Shown: positions 1 through 10,297 of the stretch, piece by piece
Layout: each line of letters begins with the position of its first letter
Position numbering within the stretch: position 1 is the first letter of the stretch
NCBI GenBank assembly: GCA_965153355.1
Contig: OZ231126.1
Location: forward strand, 36,890,001 to 36,954,000
Direction of reading: 5' to 3'
Length of the DNA: 64,000 nt
Source: Flaccisagitta enflata
Taxonomy: Eukaryota; Chaetognatha; Sagittoidea; Aphragmophora
Program-made: the position numbers and the translations under genes
Notes under the pieces: generated by a model
What the model was told of the DNA's origin: nothing
The model's input: only the letters and a program-made list of their open reading frames with translations
Databases searched by the model: none

Positions 1-873
1 AAAAATGTCCTCACTCACTATTTCCTAATAATTTTTTTCCATCCCAAGAGTTTGTCCTCACTCATCACAATCTCATGTTTGAAATAGTTTTTTTTCTCTC
101 AGTCCTCACTCACCAGACCCTTTTTCTTTAATAGCCTTTGTTTTTATGTTCAAAGAATGTCCTCACTCACTATTCCTAAGGATTTTTTTCATCTCAAAAG
201 TGTGTCCTCACTCACCACAATCTTTTGTTTGTTGTAGTCTTTTTTCTCTCCACTTGGATGTCCTCACTCACCCAGACCTTTTTTTTTTGATAGCCTTTTT
301 TTTTTATTTTCAAAGAATGTCCTCTTACCATTTCTAGGATTTTTTTTCATCCCAAAAATGTGTCCTCACTCACCACAATCTTGAATGTGTCCTCACCTTA
401 GTCTTTTGTTTGTGTTATTTTTTTTTCTCTCAAGATGTCTTCACATGTCTCTATATAAATCTTTTGTTTCATTCATATCATTCAGTTATTTTTTTATCCC
501 CTAAATGTGTCCTCACCATAGTCTTTTGTTTGTATTATTTTTTTTTCTTACAAGATGTTTCTACTTGTCTCTATGTAAATCTTTTGTTTCATCCATATCA
601 TTCAGTTATTTTTTTGATCCCCAAAATGTGTCCTCACCTTTGTCTTTTGTTTGTGTTATTTTTTTTTCTCTCAAGATGTCTCCACTTATCTCTAAGTATC
701 AATCTTTAGTTTTTTCCACCTCATCATCAATCATCAATCATCGATCATATTTTTATCCCAAACTTTTTCTATCTCAAAATATCCTCACCTGTCTTTTGTT
801 TAAGTTTGTCTTAATTCATCTACCAGATGTTTTAAACTTAATCTCATTTGCCTTTTGTCCCTGCTTGATTTTT
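1..873. repeat. Pyrimidine-rich tandem repeats
   Basis: Two degenerate tandem arrays are visible. The first has about three units of roughly 155-160 bp, each starting with a GTCCTCACTCACTATT-like string (near 7, 159 and 319). The second has about three units of roughly 120 bp built on GTCCTCACC followed by TTTTGTTTGT (near 388, 508 and 628). The stretch is strongly T/C-biased on this strand. The short reading frames are low complexity and I see no gene. Confidence 0.6.
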
Positions 874-1078
874 GGTCGCGTGCTACGTGACTCTGCAACC
901 AACTTTGTTCGTCCGTCCGTCTGTCGGTCTGTCGGTCCGTCCGTCCGTCCGTTCGTCACACTTTACTTTTTTGGGTTTTTTGCGGTCTTTGACGCCTGTC
1001 CTACCCCAAAATGATGGAGTAGTGTAATGCTGCCCACCCGCCGCTGGCGACCCATTTAGCCGTGTATCCGACCTTGTT
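874..1078 (-). mobile_element. Helentron-like non-autonomous element (short)
   Basis: The left end is a degenerate copy of the terminal hairpin seen at 53544 (GTCGCGTGCTACGTGAC), followed by CTCTGCAACC and a GTCC/GTCT microsatellite (909-955). The right end reads GCCGTGTATCCGACCTTGTTT, the same end as at 9329 and, inverted, at 12631. A stem-loop at one end, a (GTCY)n tract next to it and no coding capacity match the DINE-1/HINE/mini-me class of Helentron derivatives. The hairpin is taken as the 3' end, so the element lies on the minus strand. Family assignment is inference. Confidence 0.55.
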
Positions 1079-1082
1079 TTCA

Positions 1083-1127
1083 TACCATAAGGGAAGAGAG
1101 AGAGAGAGAGAGAGGGAGGGAGAGAGT

Positions 1128-1182
<55 letters not shown>

Positions 1183-1253
1183 AGAGAGAGAGAGAGTGAG
1201 GCAGAGAGAGAAAGAGAGAGAGAGAGAGAAGAAGAAGAAAAAGAGAGAGAGAC
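1083..1253. repeat. (GA)n microsatellite
   Basis: A nearly pure AG dinucleotide tract with a few GAGT/GAAG interruptions. It starts just after the element ending at 1078. Confidence 0.9.
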
Positions 1254-1369
1254 ATTTCAGCTATCAGAATACTGCATGGAACTTAAAATGTCATAATTTT
1301 AACTTAATTCACTTATAGTTCAGGGTTTTTTTTATCTAAATTTTATATGAATTTGTATGTATTATGCAT

Positions 1370-1620
1370 AATATAAAATATCTAAAAAAGTAAAAAATAA
1401 AAAGTTACAAGAAAAAAAATTAAAAAAAAAAAAAGTGAAAAAGTGAAAAAATATAAAAATTAAGAAAAATGAAAATTTGAAAATGTGAAAAAAATAAAAG
1501 AAATAGAAGTAAAAAAAGAAAATGCAAAGCAAAAAAAAAAAAAAAAATAAATAAATGAAAATAATAAATGAAAAATGAAAAAAATTCATTATAAAAAAAA
1601 CAAAAAAAAAACAACAAATA
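1370..1620. repeat. A-rich low-complexity stretch
   Basis: Runs of A broken by single T or G bases (AAAAATGAAAA-like). The minus-strand frames here are poly-F artefacts. No gene is seen in 1254-1680. Confidence 0.7.
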
Positions 1621-1680
1621 AACATCGCGATCCACAGTATTGGCAACAGCCCCTGGTTAGATTTATGGCTCCTTTTTTTT

Positions 1681-2122
1681 AAGGGTTTACATCAATTTCC
1701 CTTGAAAATTTTTGCAAAAATTGTTAAAAAGTGTCAATTTTTATATATATTTACAAATAGATCTCAAGGATATATCAGTTTCAAAATTCTGACTCAAGAT
1801 TCACATTCCTGGTGAAATTTCCAATCATTTGATAGGTCACACTATATACTTTCATGAAAAAATAAGATTTTCATATTTTAGGCCACCGTTGCTTTCTTTG
1901 TAACGGTGGCATAGAAAATGAAAATCTTATTTTTTCATGAAAGTATATAGTGTGACCTATCAAATGATTGGAAATTTCACCAGGAATGTGAATCTTCAGT
2001 CAGAATTTTGAAACTGGTATATCCTTGAGATCTATACGTAAATATATACAAAAATTGATACTTTTCAGCAAGTTTTGCAAAAATTTTCAAGGGAAATTTT
2101 CTTCAAAGGGTTTACATCAATT
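1681..2122. mobile_element. Foldback (inverted-repeat) element with 17-bp direct repeats
   Basis: Arms of about 195 bp (1697-1888 and 1903-2099) are near-perfect reverse complements around a short centre that is itself a GCCACCGTT/AACGGTGGC hairpin. The 17-mer AAGGGTTTACATCAATT occurs in direct orientation at both outer edges (1681-1697 and 2106-2122), which looks like a long target-site duplication. There is no coding capacity. The arms share a TGATA-GTCACACTATAT segment with the inverted repeat at 17396-17893, so the two are probably one family. Confidence 0.6.
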
Positions 2123-2510
2123 CTCTGCTATAAATTGTACCTACTCATAAAAGTCACAACTATTGGGAATTTTTTAAAACTCATACCCAGTTAAGGCCCA
2201 CTGTGTAAAGCCAATTTAAGTCATTTGAGTCATTGTCAAAAATAGATTTAGTGATTTTAGGTCAATCTAAGTCAGTTCAGGTCAGTTAAATTCAATTTAT
2301 GTCATTCTAGGGCAATTTAAGTCATTCAAAGTCATTTTAATTCAACTTATGTAAATTTAGGTCATTCTATTCACGTAAGTCATTTAGTCATTTTATGTCA
2401 ATTCAAGTCAAATTCACGTCATTTTAAGTTATTTTAGGTCATTTTAAAACATCTTTAGTAATCTCAAGTCAATCAAATTTGGTGAAAGTCATTTTAGTTA
2501 TGTGGTTATT
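2123..2510. repeat. Degenerate GTCATTTTA minisatellite
   Basis: Irregular repetition of a 10-12 bp motif of the type GTCATTTTAA / GTCAATTTA. The same motif forms the inner array of Helentron-like elements at 3030-3270, 35340-35600 and, as GGTCATTTT, 53700-54400. It is probably the internal array of a decayed element whose ends are not clear. Confidence 0.55.
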
Positions 2511-2513
2511 GGA

Positions 2514-2543
2514 AAAAAGTCGAATTACGCAATTCGACTTTTT
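2514..2543. repeat. Hairpin AAAAAGTCGAATT/AATTCGACTTTTT
   Basis: A perfect inverted repeat: stem AAAAAGTCGAATT, loop ACGC, then the reverse complement. A sister hairpin with the same outer stem lies at 3602-3630, flanking the element at 2665-3312. Confidence 0.6.
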
Positions 2544-2664
2544 GAAGCATAAGAGAGAAATAAAGTTTTCCATTTTTGGTTTGAGGCAATTTTATGAAGT
2601 TGGGTAGTTTTAGGGCTGGGAGTTAACATTTTTTGATATTCATAGCTTAGAAAGAGCATATTTT

Positions 2665-3312
2665 TAGATGAGTCATCGCATCTCTATAAGAGGGTCTGTC
2701 TGTCCATCGGTCCGTTGGTCCGTCGTTCCATCGGTCCGTTGGTCCGTTACGCCTCTTCTAATATCACGCGAATGACAGCATCGAGTTGTGTCGAGGCTTG
2801 TTCTCTTTCAAAATAGCTGTAATTCAAGTGCTACGATCATTGAATTTTGTTATGAATTTTCAATGCATGCACGCGACACTACACCCGCTTGTTGGTCAGG
2901 TCGGTCCATCGACCCCTTTGGGGCCGCTGCCCTGCTCCCCCTTCAACTTCAAGCACAACCTACCCAGCATGGCACGGGTACCGCTGACCATCTAACGCTT
3001 TCGCAACTATTTGTGATATAACGTCAACTCTTAAGTCATTTTAGTTCATTTAAAGTCATTGATAGTTATTCCAAGTCATTCTGAGTCATTCTAAGTCATT
3101 TTAAGTCATTCTAAGTCATTCTAAGTCATTTTAAGTCATTTTTGGTCATTAGGGTCATTAGTCATTAAGAGTCTTTTTTGGTCATTTTAAGTCACTTTAA
3201 GTCATTCTAAGTCATTCTAAGTCATTCTAAGTCATTCTAAGTCATTCTAAGTCTTCCTAAGTCATTCAAAGTCTGCAAGTCTCGCACGCGACTTATAGGT
3301 GTTGGCCTTGTT
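2665..3312 (-). mobile_element. Helentron-like element with GTCATT minisatellite
   Basis: The left end is a stem-loop (AGATGAGTCATCGCATCT, one stem mismatch) followed by CTATAAGAGGGTC and a GTCC/GTTG microsatellite (2694-2750). The centre has a GTCATTCTAA array (3028-3270). The right end, CGCACGCGACTTATAGG then TGTTGGCCTTGTT, is the same as in the elements ending at 35639 and 55133. The hairpin differs from theirs, so this copy joins one type of 3' end to the other family's 5' end. No long open frame. The GTCY tract beside a terminal hairpin points to a DINE-1/HINE-like element; this is inference. Confidence 0.6.
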
Positions 3313-3601
3313 GAATCTTATTTTAGTTTTTCGCATTTTTGCAAAGATCAATATTTTGTCATTGATCCCGACACAAAATAAAAAAAAATCGAAAAAAATT
3401 TCATTCGAATTTTTCGTAAATAAATCTTTAAAAAATCATAGCGCGAAAAATATTTGTCGTAGAGAATTCTGCTTGGTGCCAAATGAAAGAGAATAATCAA
3501 ATTTACTTACCCTATAAATTTCATTGGAGGCCTCAATCAGCCGGATGAGATTCACAACTTCCTCATAAGAAAATGAAAACCCTGTTTCTCTCGAATATGT
3601 C

Positions 3602-3630
3602 AAAAAGTCGAAGACTGACTTCGACTTTTT
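3602..3630. repeat. Hairpin AAAAAGTCGAAG/CTTCGACTTTTT
   Basis: A perfect 12-bp stem with a five-base loop. Its outer stem (AAAAAGTCGAA) is the same as in the hairpin at 2514-2543. The interval 3313-3601 between the element end and this hairpin is AT-rich and holds no recognisable gene. Confidence 0.55.
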
Positions 3631-3676
3631 TCCCGATCATCAACTGATAAGCTTTACGTCCCTCCACCTCGTGTTT

Positions 3677-3742
<66 letters not shown>

Positions 3743-3758
3743 TTGTTGTTGTTGTTGT
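3677..3758. repeat. (GTT)n microsatellite
   Basis: A nearly pure TTG/GTT trinucleotide tract with one TTTTTG interruption. Confidence 0.9.
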
Positions 3759-3819
3759 AATCATCGGGTTTAAGCGTCAGATTCCGGTCAATTCATAAAT
3801 CATTAACATTTAATGTCAT

Positions 3820-4141
<322 letters not shown>

Positions 4142-4174
4142 GGCGAGAGAGGGGGACTTTGTCTCACTGTCATG

Positions 4175-4608
4175 TTTTAGATGCGTTTTGTAGAGGGTCC
4201 ATTCGTCCATCCGTCCGACCGTCAGTTACGCTTGTGCAAAAAAGCGGCGATATCGTAGACATGAATAACAAGCCCGAACTGGCAACGATGCGTCCAAACT
4301 GTGTCTCTGCTTATATTGATCATGTGACACATATGGATTGACAGATGGACAAACAGACAGATGGAACGACAAGAGTAGTAATGAATGACATTTTATTCGT
4401 CATGACATGACAGAAGCACACAAACAATCTTTATGGAGGCTCTCATGTTTGTCTCGCAGTAGATTCAGTGTAGGATCTCGTCGTGGCCGAAAACAGCTGA
4501 AAACCGCGGTTTTTGCACAGGCGTAACGGACGGACGGACCGACCGACGGACAGACGGACGGCCGGACGGACAAACCCTCTTATAGAGATGCGATGACGCA
4601 TCTAAAAA
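4175..4608. mobile_element. Element with two inverted Helentron-like ends
   Basis: The left end (TTTTAGATGCG then TAGAGGGTCC and a GTCC tract, then GTTACGC-TGTGCAAAAA) reappears as the reverse complement at the right (TTTTTGCACAGGCGTAAC, then a GGAC tract, then CCTCTTATAGAGATGCG, TGACGCATCTAAAA). The right hairpin is intact (stem AGATGCG, loop TCAT/ATGA) and the left one is degraded. The result is about 60-100 bp of inverted end sequence around a unique centre. It could be two adjacent insertions in opposite orientation or one foldback derivative. Confidence 0.5.
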
Positions 4609-5295
4609 CTCGTGCCGCTGGGAAAGGCTAAAAAGGGGTCTTACCCTGCATATTCCATGAAGTTTAGAATTTTCTTTGTTTTTTTTTTTTTTTTATAGTT
4701 TTTTTCTACTAAGCTATGAGTGAAAAGGATTTTGGATGAATTCCCTTGAAAGCCAACGACTTCCTTCCTCTATCTGACATCAATCATTGATGTTTAAGAC
4801 AATCGTTTTCTTTTTATTTAATAACAGAGAATGTTTTGAAGGAAAATTAGACCAGAGAAAAGTGGCGAAATCAGAAGTCACGAATGCCCAACTGAAACGA
4901 TCTTTAGGGTGATTTGAGGCGCTTGTTTGATATTCCATTTTATAATCAGTCTGTCCGTCCATCCCTCATTTTGAATAACGTTTGAAGAGCTGGGGTATAA
5001 TTCACATATGCCAGAAATCGACTCTTAAACTGAAGTCGTTCGATGTTAAAATTGTAATTTTTTGTGAACTTTTTTTTTAATAAGCAAAAAAACGGTGAAA
5101 CGCGCTCCTTTGTGAATTTAAAGCTTGGGAGTCGTGAAAGATAGACACAGCGGACCATGAAAAGGAAGATGTCCCTCTCATCAGCAGACCAAATGAAATG
5201 ACAAAAATGACAGAAGGGACAGGATTGACTTGTAATAGTAGCAGAAACGGCGTGAAATGGTTTGCAATGATTTGGCATGAGGGGAAAGTTGGCCC
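4609..5295. other. Intergenic, nothing recognised
   Basis: No repeat, RNA or gene is convincing here. Two minus-strand frames (110 and 60 codons) lack any family resemblance. A short GTCC-rich relic lies near 4950-4965. Confidence 0.5.
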
Positions 5296-5500
5296 ATGGT
5301 CTCGCTCTTGCTCTCTCACTCTCGCTCTCTCGCTCCTGCTCTCACTCTCTCGCTCTCTTGCACTCTCGCACTCTGGCTATCGCTCTCTCGCTATCCCTCT
5401 CTGGCTATTGCTCTCTCACTATTGCTCTCTCCCGCATTCGCTCTCGCTGTCTCGCTCTCTCTCTTGCTCTGTCGCTCTCGCTCTCTCTCTCATTCTTCAC
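5296..5500. repeat. (CTCTCG)n-type low-complexity tract
   Basis: Imperfect repetition of CTCTCGCTCTTG-like words. The Ser/Leu-rich frames through it are artefacts. Confidence 0.85.
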
Positions 5501-5529
5501 TAGTGATCATAGTGGAGATGAATTTAAAT

Positions 5530-5895
5530 TAATGTTATGATATATGTCTGAGCATGCAAATATAGGAAACATGTTTTTGATTATATAGCTGCTCAACTGT
5601 GAAAGTGTTTTTGAGTATTCTAGCTCATTTAGCTCAGCCTTTTTTTTACGTGTCTGAGCATGCAAATATAAGAAAGCATGTTTATGAGCAGAGCTGCTAA
5701 ACTATGTAAGTGTTTTTGAGAATTCTAGCTCATTTAGCTCATTTTGCTCAGTCTTTTTTTTATATCTAAGTGGGACAAATGAATAAATGTTTTGATGTGT
5801 GTCTGATCATGCAAATACAAGAAAGCATGTCAGTGAGCATAGGTGGTTGTCTGGGTGAGTGATTTTGAGTATTTTAGCTCTTCTAGCTGATTTGG
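5530..5895. repeat. Three-unit tandem repeat, 105-150 bp
   Basis: Three diverged copies share the words GTCTGAGCATGCAAATA (near 5546, 5651 and 5801), AAGTGTTTTTGAG and TAGCTCATTTAGCTCA. No coding capacity. Confidence 0.6.
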
Positions 5896-6069
5896 CCCAA
5901 TCCTATTTTTTTATGATTTTAAGTTTAATCTATACATCAAATTCTCTTGATTTAATATAACAAATAAAAAAAAATGCAGTGACTGAAAACAAAAGTTAGG
6001 TGAAAAACGACCAATCCTTACGACTTTTTTCCTCACGGCGATAGCCGCCATCACTGGTAATTCTTTCTA

Positions 6070-8183
6070 CAGTACCGGAATCAAAGAACTGGTGATAAGG
6101 AGGGAAGCCATATCTCTCCAATTACAAGGATATGAGATCTGAAATTTTTCTGTGGTGTGCACCTATAGTACCCCCACCCCCCATAAGGGTTTGGAGCTGT
6201 TCCGGGCAATTTTTGTTTTTGGTTGTCAAAAAAATTTTTTTCTAAAAATTGCTATTGTAGGCTAAAAAATTTATTTCAAAAATTGTCTTTTATGTTAAAT
6301 ATAGGTAATACCAAGAGCTACAAATTTCATTTTTTGAAAAATATTTTCCGCCAATTTTTAAGGGAACGACACTAAAAAAACAAAAATTTCAAAAAAATGA
6401 AAAACAGTTATAATTTCCTAAATAATTGGCTTAACATGATAATTTTTGGCATGAAAGTAGTCCTGAGAACTTTCAATGTGTATGCAAAATTTCAACAGTC
6501 ATAGTTGAATTTTAAAGGAGTTATAGCATTTTGAAATTTTAATGATTTTTTGTAAAAAACATTTTTTCCTATGAAATTTTTTTTTGTCAACCATTTTTCT
6601 TAAAATTTCATATACAAACAAAATAACTGTTGAATTTTTGCTTCCAAAAAAAATTTGGCCACTGTGACCCCTTAAAAAAAAATTTTTTTCTCAAAAATTG
6701 CCAAAATGACCCATTTTTCAAAGTTAAATAAAAACTGTTCCTGTCATCTGATCATCTTCATTTTTGGTGGAGTTGTTATTTATTATCTACCCTAACTTCA
6801 CCTAAAATTTGAGCTCACTGCGCCAAACGGTTGCGGAGATATTGACTTTCAAAGTTACTTTGTCAGAGCAAAATCAGCAAAATTTGCATTTTGGCCATTT
6901 TTGAACTTGCATAAAATTTCATTTTTTCTTCCAGAGACCTCCATTTTAGCTGAAGTGACTCAGGTTTAAGCATATATTCATATTCCAAAATTTCACACTT
7001 GTCAGCCAAGCCGTTTTAGGGATATGATGGTCCAATGTTTTTAAAAATAAGCAAAAATTTTTCCCAAAATGGTTTTCAAAGGGGGGTTCAACACAATTGG
7101 GAATTATCTAATTCACCCAGATCCAAAACCCGGAGGACATCCTTTTTTTTTAAATTTTTTTGAAAAATTTTCTTTGTAATTTTTGTTGAAAAATTGGTGT
7201 TTTTTAAAACTTTGGACCATCATATCCCTAAAATGGCTTGGCTGACAAGTGACAAGTGAAATTTTGGAATATGAATATATGCTCAAATCTTAGTAACTTC
7301 AGCTAAAATGGAGGTCTCTAGAAGAAAAAATGAAATTTTATGCAAGCTCAAAAATGGCCAAAATGCCAATTTTGCTGATTTTGCTCTGACAAAGTAACTT
7401 TGAACGTCAATATCTCCGCAACCATTTGGCGCAGTGAGCTCAAATTTTAGGTGAAGTTAGGGTAGATAATAGGTAACAACTCCACCAAAAATGAAGATGA
7501 TCGGATGACAGGAACAGTTTTTATTCAACTTTGAAAAATGGGTCATTTTGGCAATTTTTGAGAAAAAAATTTTTTTTTAAGGGGTCACAGTGGCCAAATT
7601 TTTTTTGGAAGCAAAAATTCATCAGTTACTTTGTTTGTATATGAAATTTTAAGAAAAATGGTTGACAAAAAAAAATTTTATAGGAAAAAATGGTTTTTAC
7701 AAAAAATCATTAAAATTTCAAAATGCTATAACCCCTTAAAAATTCAACTATGACTGTTGAAATTTTGCATACACATTGAAGGTTCTCAGTACTACTTTCA
7801 TGCCAAAAATTATCATGTTAAGCCAATTATTTAGGAAATTATAGCTATTTTTCATTTTTTTGAAATTTTTGTTTTTTTAGTGTCGTTCCCTTAAAAATTG
7901 GCGGAAAATATTTTTCAAAAAATGAAATTTGTAGCTCTTGGCATTACCTATATCTAACATAAAAGACAATTTTTGAAATAAATTTTTTAGCCTACAATAG
8001 CAATTTTTAAAAAAAATTTTTTTTTGACAACCAAAAACAAAAATTGCCCGGAACAGCTCCAAACCCTTATGGGGGGTGGGGGTACTATAGGTGCACACCA
8101 CAGAAAAATTTCAGATCTCATATCCTTGTAATTGGAGAGATATGGCTTCCCTCCTTATCACCAGTTCTTTGATTCCGGTACTG
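6070..8183. mobile_element. 2.1-kb palindromic TA-flanked foldback transposon
   Basis: Two arms of roughly 1 kb (about 6070-7060 and 7190-8183) are reverse complements with only scattered differences, around a centre of about 130 bp near 7060-7190. The outermost bases are CAGTACCGGAATCAAAG on both ends, and each end is flanked by TA (6068-6069 and 8184-8185). CAGT ends with TA target duplication are the signature of the IS630/Tc1/mariner superfamily. There is no transposase frame, so this would be a non-autonomous foldback relative. Terminal bases and flanks are seen directly; superfamily is inferred. Confidence 0.7.
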
Positions 8184-8185
8184 TA

Positions 8186-8627
8186 CAGTGGGACGTTCCA
8201 TGTTAAATTTCATTATTGTACCATGTACCATTTTACGCCCTTTCATTCTTTCTCGTCAGGTAAACGGGTGATAAGAACAACAGATTTTCCTTATGAAAGA
8301 AAACAATCATAAAACAATAAGGCATAAGGGTTAAACAGTGCATGAAGACAATCAGCACTCGCTCGAAATTTGAAATATAATTTTGACGGCTGAGGTATCG
8401 TACAGGACATCTAGTTCAAAGGGTCGTTCTAGGACTATATAATAAATTTATGTCCCTGGTCGGCATTGAATAAGGCCAGAAGCGGGATGCGGGATACGAC
8501 ATGTAGACGGTTGTCACGACATGAGTGGTTTCATGAAAAGATATTGAAAAGAGACTCCGTAAAACTCGGTTGTAGATTTCAGTGCTTATCTTGTTTTGTT
8601 TGTCTCGAGCGTTAACCGCGAATCTTC
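8186..8627. other. Region upstream of gene A, nothing specific seen
   Basis: This mixed-composition segment precedes the proposed first coding exon and would contain its promoter and 5' UTR. I see no TATA box or other clear signal. Confidence 0.4.
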
Positions 8628-8697
8628 ATGGAAGCAGAACAGAAAGCGGAAGCGATGGCATTTCGAATTTTCATTCCTGCTCATGATGATATTTCAG
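8628..8697 (+). CDS. Gene A, proposed exon 1 (start codon)
   Basis: The ATG at 8628 opens a frame of 23 codons beginning MEAEQKAEAMAFRIFIP and ending at a good donor (ATTTCAG|GTAGCA). One base (G) is left over. It joins in frame to the exon at 9376, which needs exactly one base, and the joined reading continues ISG-LVSNGG. This is the weakest exon of the model because it is short and rests on the splice sites and phase. A different first exon is possible. Confidence 0.45.
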
Positions 8698-8729
8698 GTA
8701 GCATTTGCTTGCATATTTAGGTATCCTTT

Positions 8730-8938
8730 TCTTTTTTTCATTCATTCATTAAAACATTCATTCATTAAAACATTCATTCATTAAAACATTCATTCATTCA
8801 TTCATGCATTCATTCATTCATTCATTCATTCATTCATTCATTCATTCATTCATTCATTCATTCAATCTTTCATGTATTCAAGCATTCATTCATTCATTCA
8901 TTCATTCATTCATTCATTCATTCATTCATTCTATCATT
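8730..8938. repeat. (TTCA)n microsatellite in gene A intron 1
   Basis: CATT/TTCA tetranucleotide tract with a few AAAA and GCAT interruptions. The rest of the intron up to 9174 is AT-rich without other features. Confidence 0.9.
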
Positions 8939-9174
8939 CTTCCATTTATTTAATCATTCTCCTATGCCTTTACTATATTCATTTATATATTCTTTCGTTT
9001 GTTCCATCCATTCATATATGAATCATTTATTCATTCATTAATTCACTCATTTATCAACTCTTAACTTGATTATCACCTATTGTCTCTTAAATTTATGCGT
9101 GCAACTTCATTCCAGTTCCACGTTCTTATAATTTTTTTCATCACAGACCGTGCTTAACGGTAATTTCCTAACCT

Positions 9175-9329
9175 TTTTAGTCGCGGACACGGGACTCTAC
9201 ACCTTGCCGTGTCGGTAGGTCGGTCCGTCCGTCCGTCCGTCCGAAATATTTCAGAAATTGCGATCAGTTTTCGCATTTCTGCTCCTGCCCAATCGTCCGC
9301 GACTGGATTGCCGTGTATCCGGCCTTGTT
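9175..9329 (-). mobile_element. Short Helentron-like element
   Basis: The left end TTTTTAGTCGCGGACACGGGACTCTACA is followed by a GTCC microsatellite (9222-9243), and the right end is GCCGTGTATCCGGCCTTGTTT. The same arrangement, inverted, occurs at 12631-12760. The insertion ends only 46 bp before the acceptor of gene A exon 2, so it sits in or close to the branch-point region. Confidence 0.55.
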
Positions 9330-9375
9330 TCGCTTGAATCAGATACCGCGTTTGTATCAACCGCATCATTGTTAG

Positions 9376-9674
9376 GCCTCGTGAGCAACGGAGGCCAAGC
9401 CGCGGCCGTCGATGAACGAGAGGCTGCAGCCGTGGACGACCCGCTGCCTCAACTGACGACGCATCATTGCACCTTCAGCGAGGAATCTGCGCCGCCATTC
9501 AAGAGTTGGGAGCAACTTGCTGCAGAGAGACAAGCCAAGATCCGGCGACTCACTTTGCCCCACTATGCTTTCAAGAAGCGAGTTGCGCAGACCACGAATA
9601 AATATGAGCCGCTGACCATTTTCAACTGCGCCCGCGAGTCGGATTCGAATGGAAACCTCAGAGGACAACAACAA

Positions 9675-9764
<90 letters not shown>

Positions 9765-10102
9765 CCTCAGGATTCTGCTGCCCAGGAGAACCAAATACGG
9801 CTCCTGCTGGTAAACGACGACACCATCGAGTTCGGCTCTGGATTAGCAGCGACAGCATCAGCTGCAGCAGCAAAAACGGTATCAGCTGCAGCAGCTACAA
9901 TCGAGATTTCGAAGCAGTTGACGAATGTCGACAGTTTCGATTCAGAATCATCGGCGTCGTTACAATCTCAAATTGCGGCAGCTGAGAGTGATCCGGAGAG
10001 ACGGTTGGGGACGGATGATTGCTGTTACAATTCGGAATCATCGTCGTCGCTACTCGGAATTCTGCATCAACCGCAACGCACGGCGTACGAAGACGATGAC
10101 GG
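9376..10102 (+). CDS. Gene A, exon 2 (polyQ-containing)
   Basis: This 727-nt open stretch follows an acceptor (CATTGTTAG|GCC) and ends at ACGG|GTATTG. The frame runs far beyond chance and is rich in Ser, Ala, Gln and acidic residues. An ordered-looking segment (FKSWEQLAAERQAKIRRLTL) comes first, then a run of 29 CAA-encoded glutamines (9678-9764), an Ala-rich stretch, and two similar Ser-rich words (FDSESSASL and YNSESSSSL). The single-codon CAA run is typical of recent microsatellite expansion in coding sequence. I do not recognise the protein. An open frame continues upstream to 9258 but runs into a mobile element, so a splice acceptor at 9375 is preferred. Confidence 0.65.
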
Positions 10103-10154
10103 GTATTGAATATTGTTTATTTTGTTTTTGATTTTTTTGTTGTTTACTACAGAG

Positions 10155-10208
10155 GGCATTACATTCGAAGGAGCTAAACACGGGGCAACAGCCAACAGTA
10201 GCGGACAG
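10155..10208 (+). CDS. Gene A, exon 3 (54 nt)
   Basis: A mini-exon between a TTTACTACAGAG acceptor and a GACAG|GTGGGT donor. It reads ALHSKELNTGQQPTVAD with two bases completing the upstream codon and two carried to the next exon. It is the only segment here that joins exons 2 and 4 without a stop. An alternative acceptor two bases upstream would break the frame. Confidence 0.5.
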
Positions 10209-10297
10209 GTGGGTAGGGGGCTAAGGGCAATACAACAAACTATGCTCACACTCGACATTAAAGCATTACCGACGCAGCAAAGCGTATCGGCGAAATA

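Noticed and set aside
2514-2543. Bacterial-type terminator (hairpin plus T run)
   Set aside because: The context is animal nuclear DNA, and a sister hairpin at 3602 suggests a repeat end instead.
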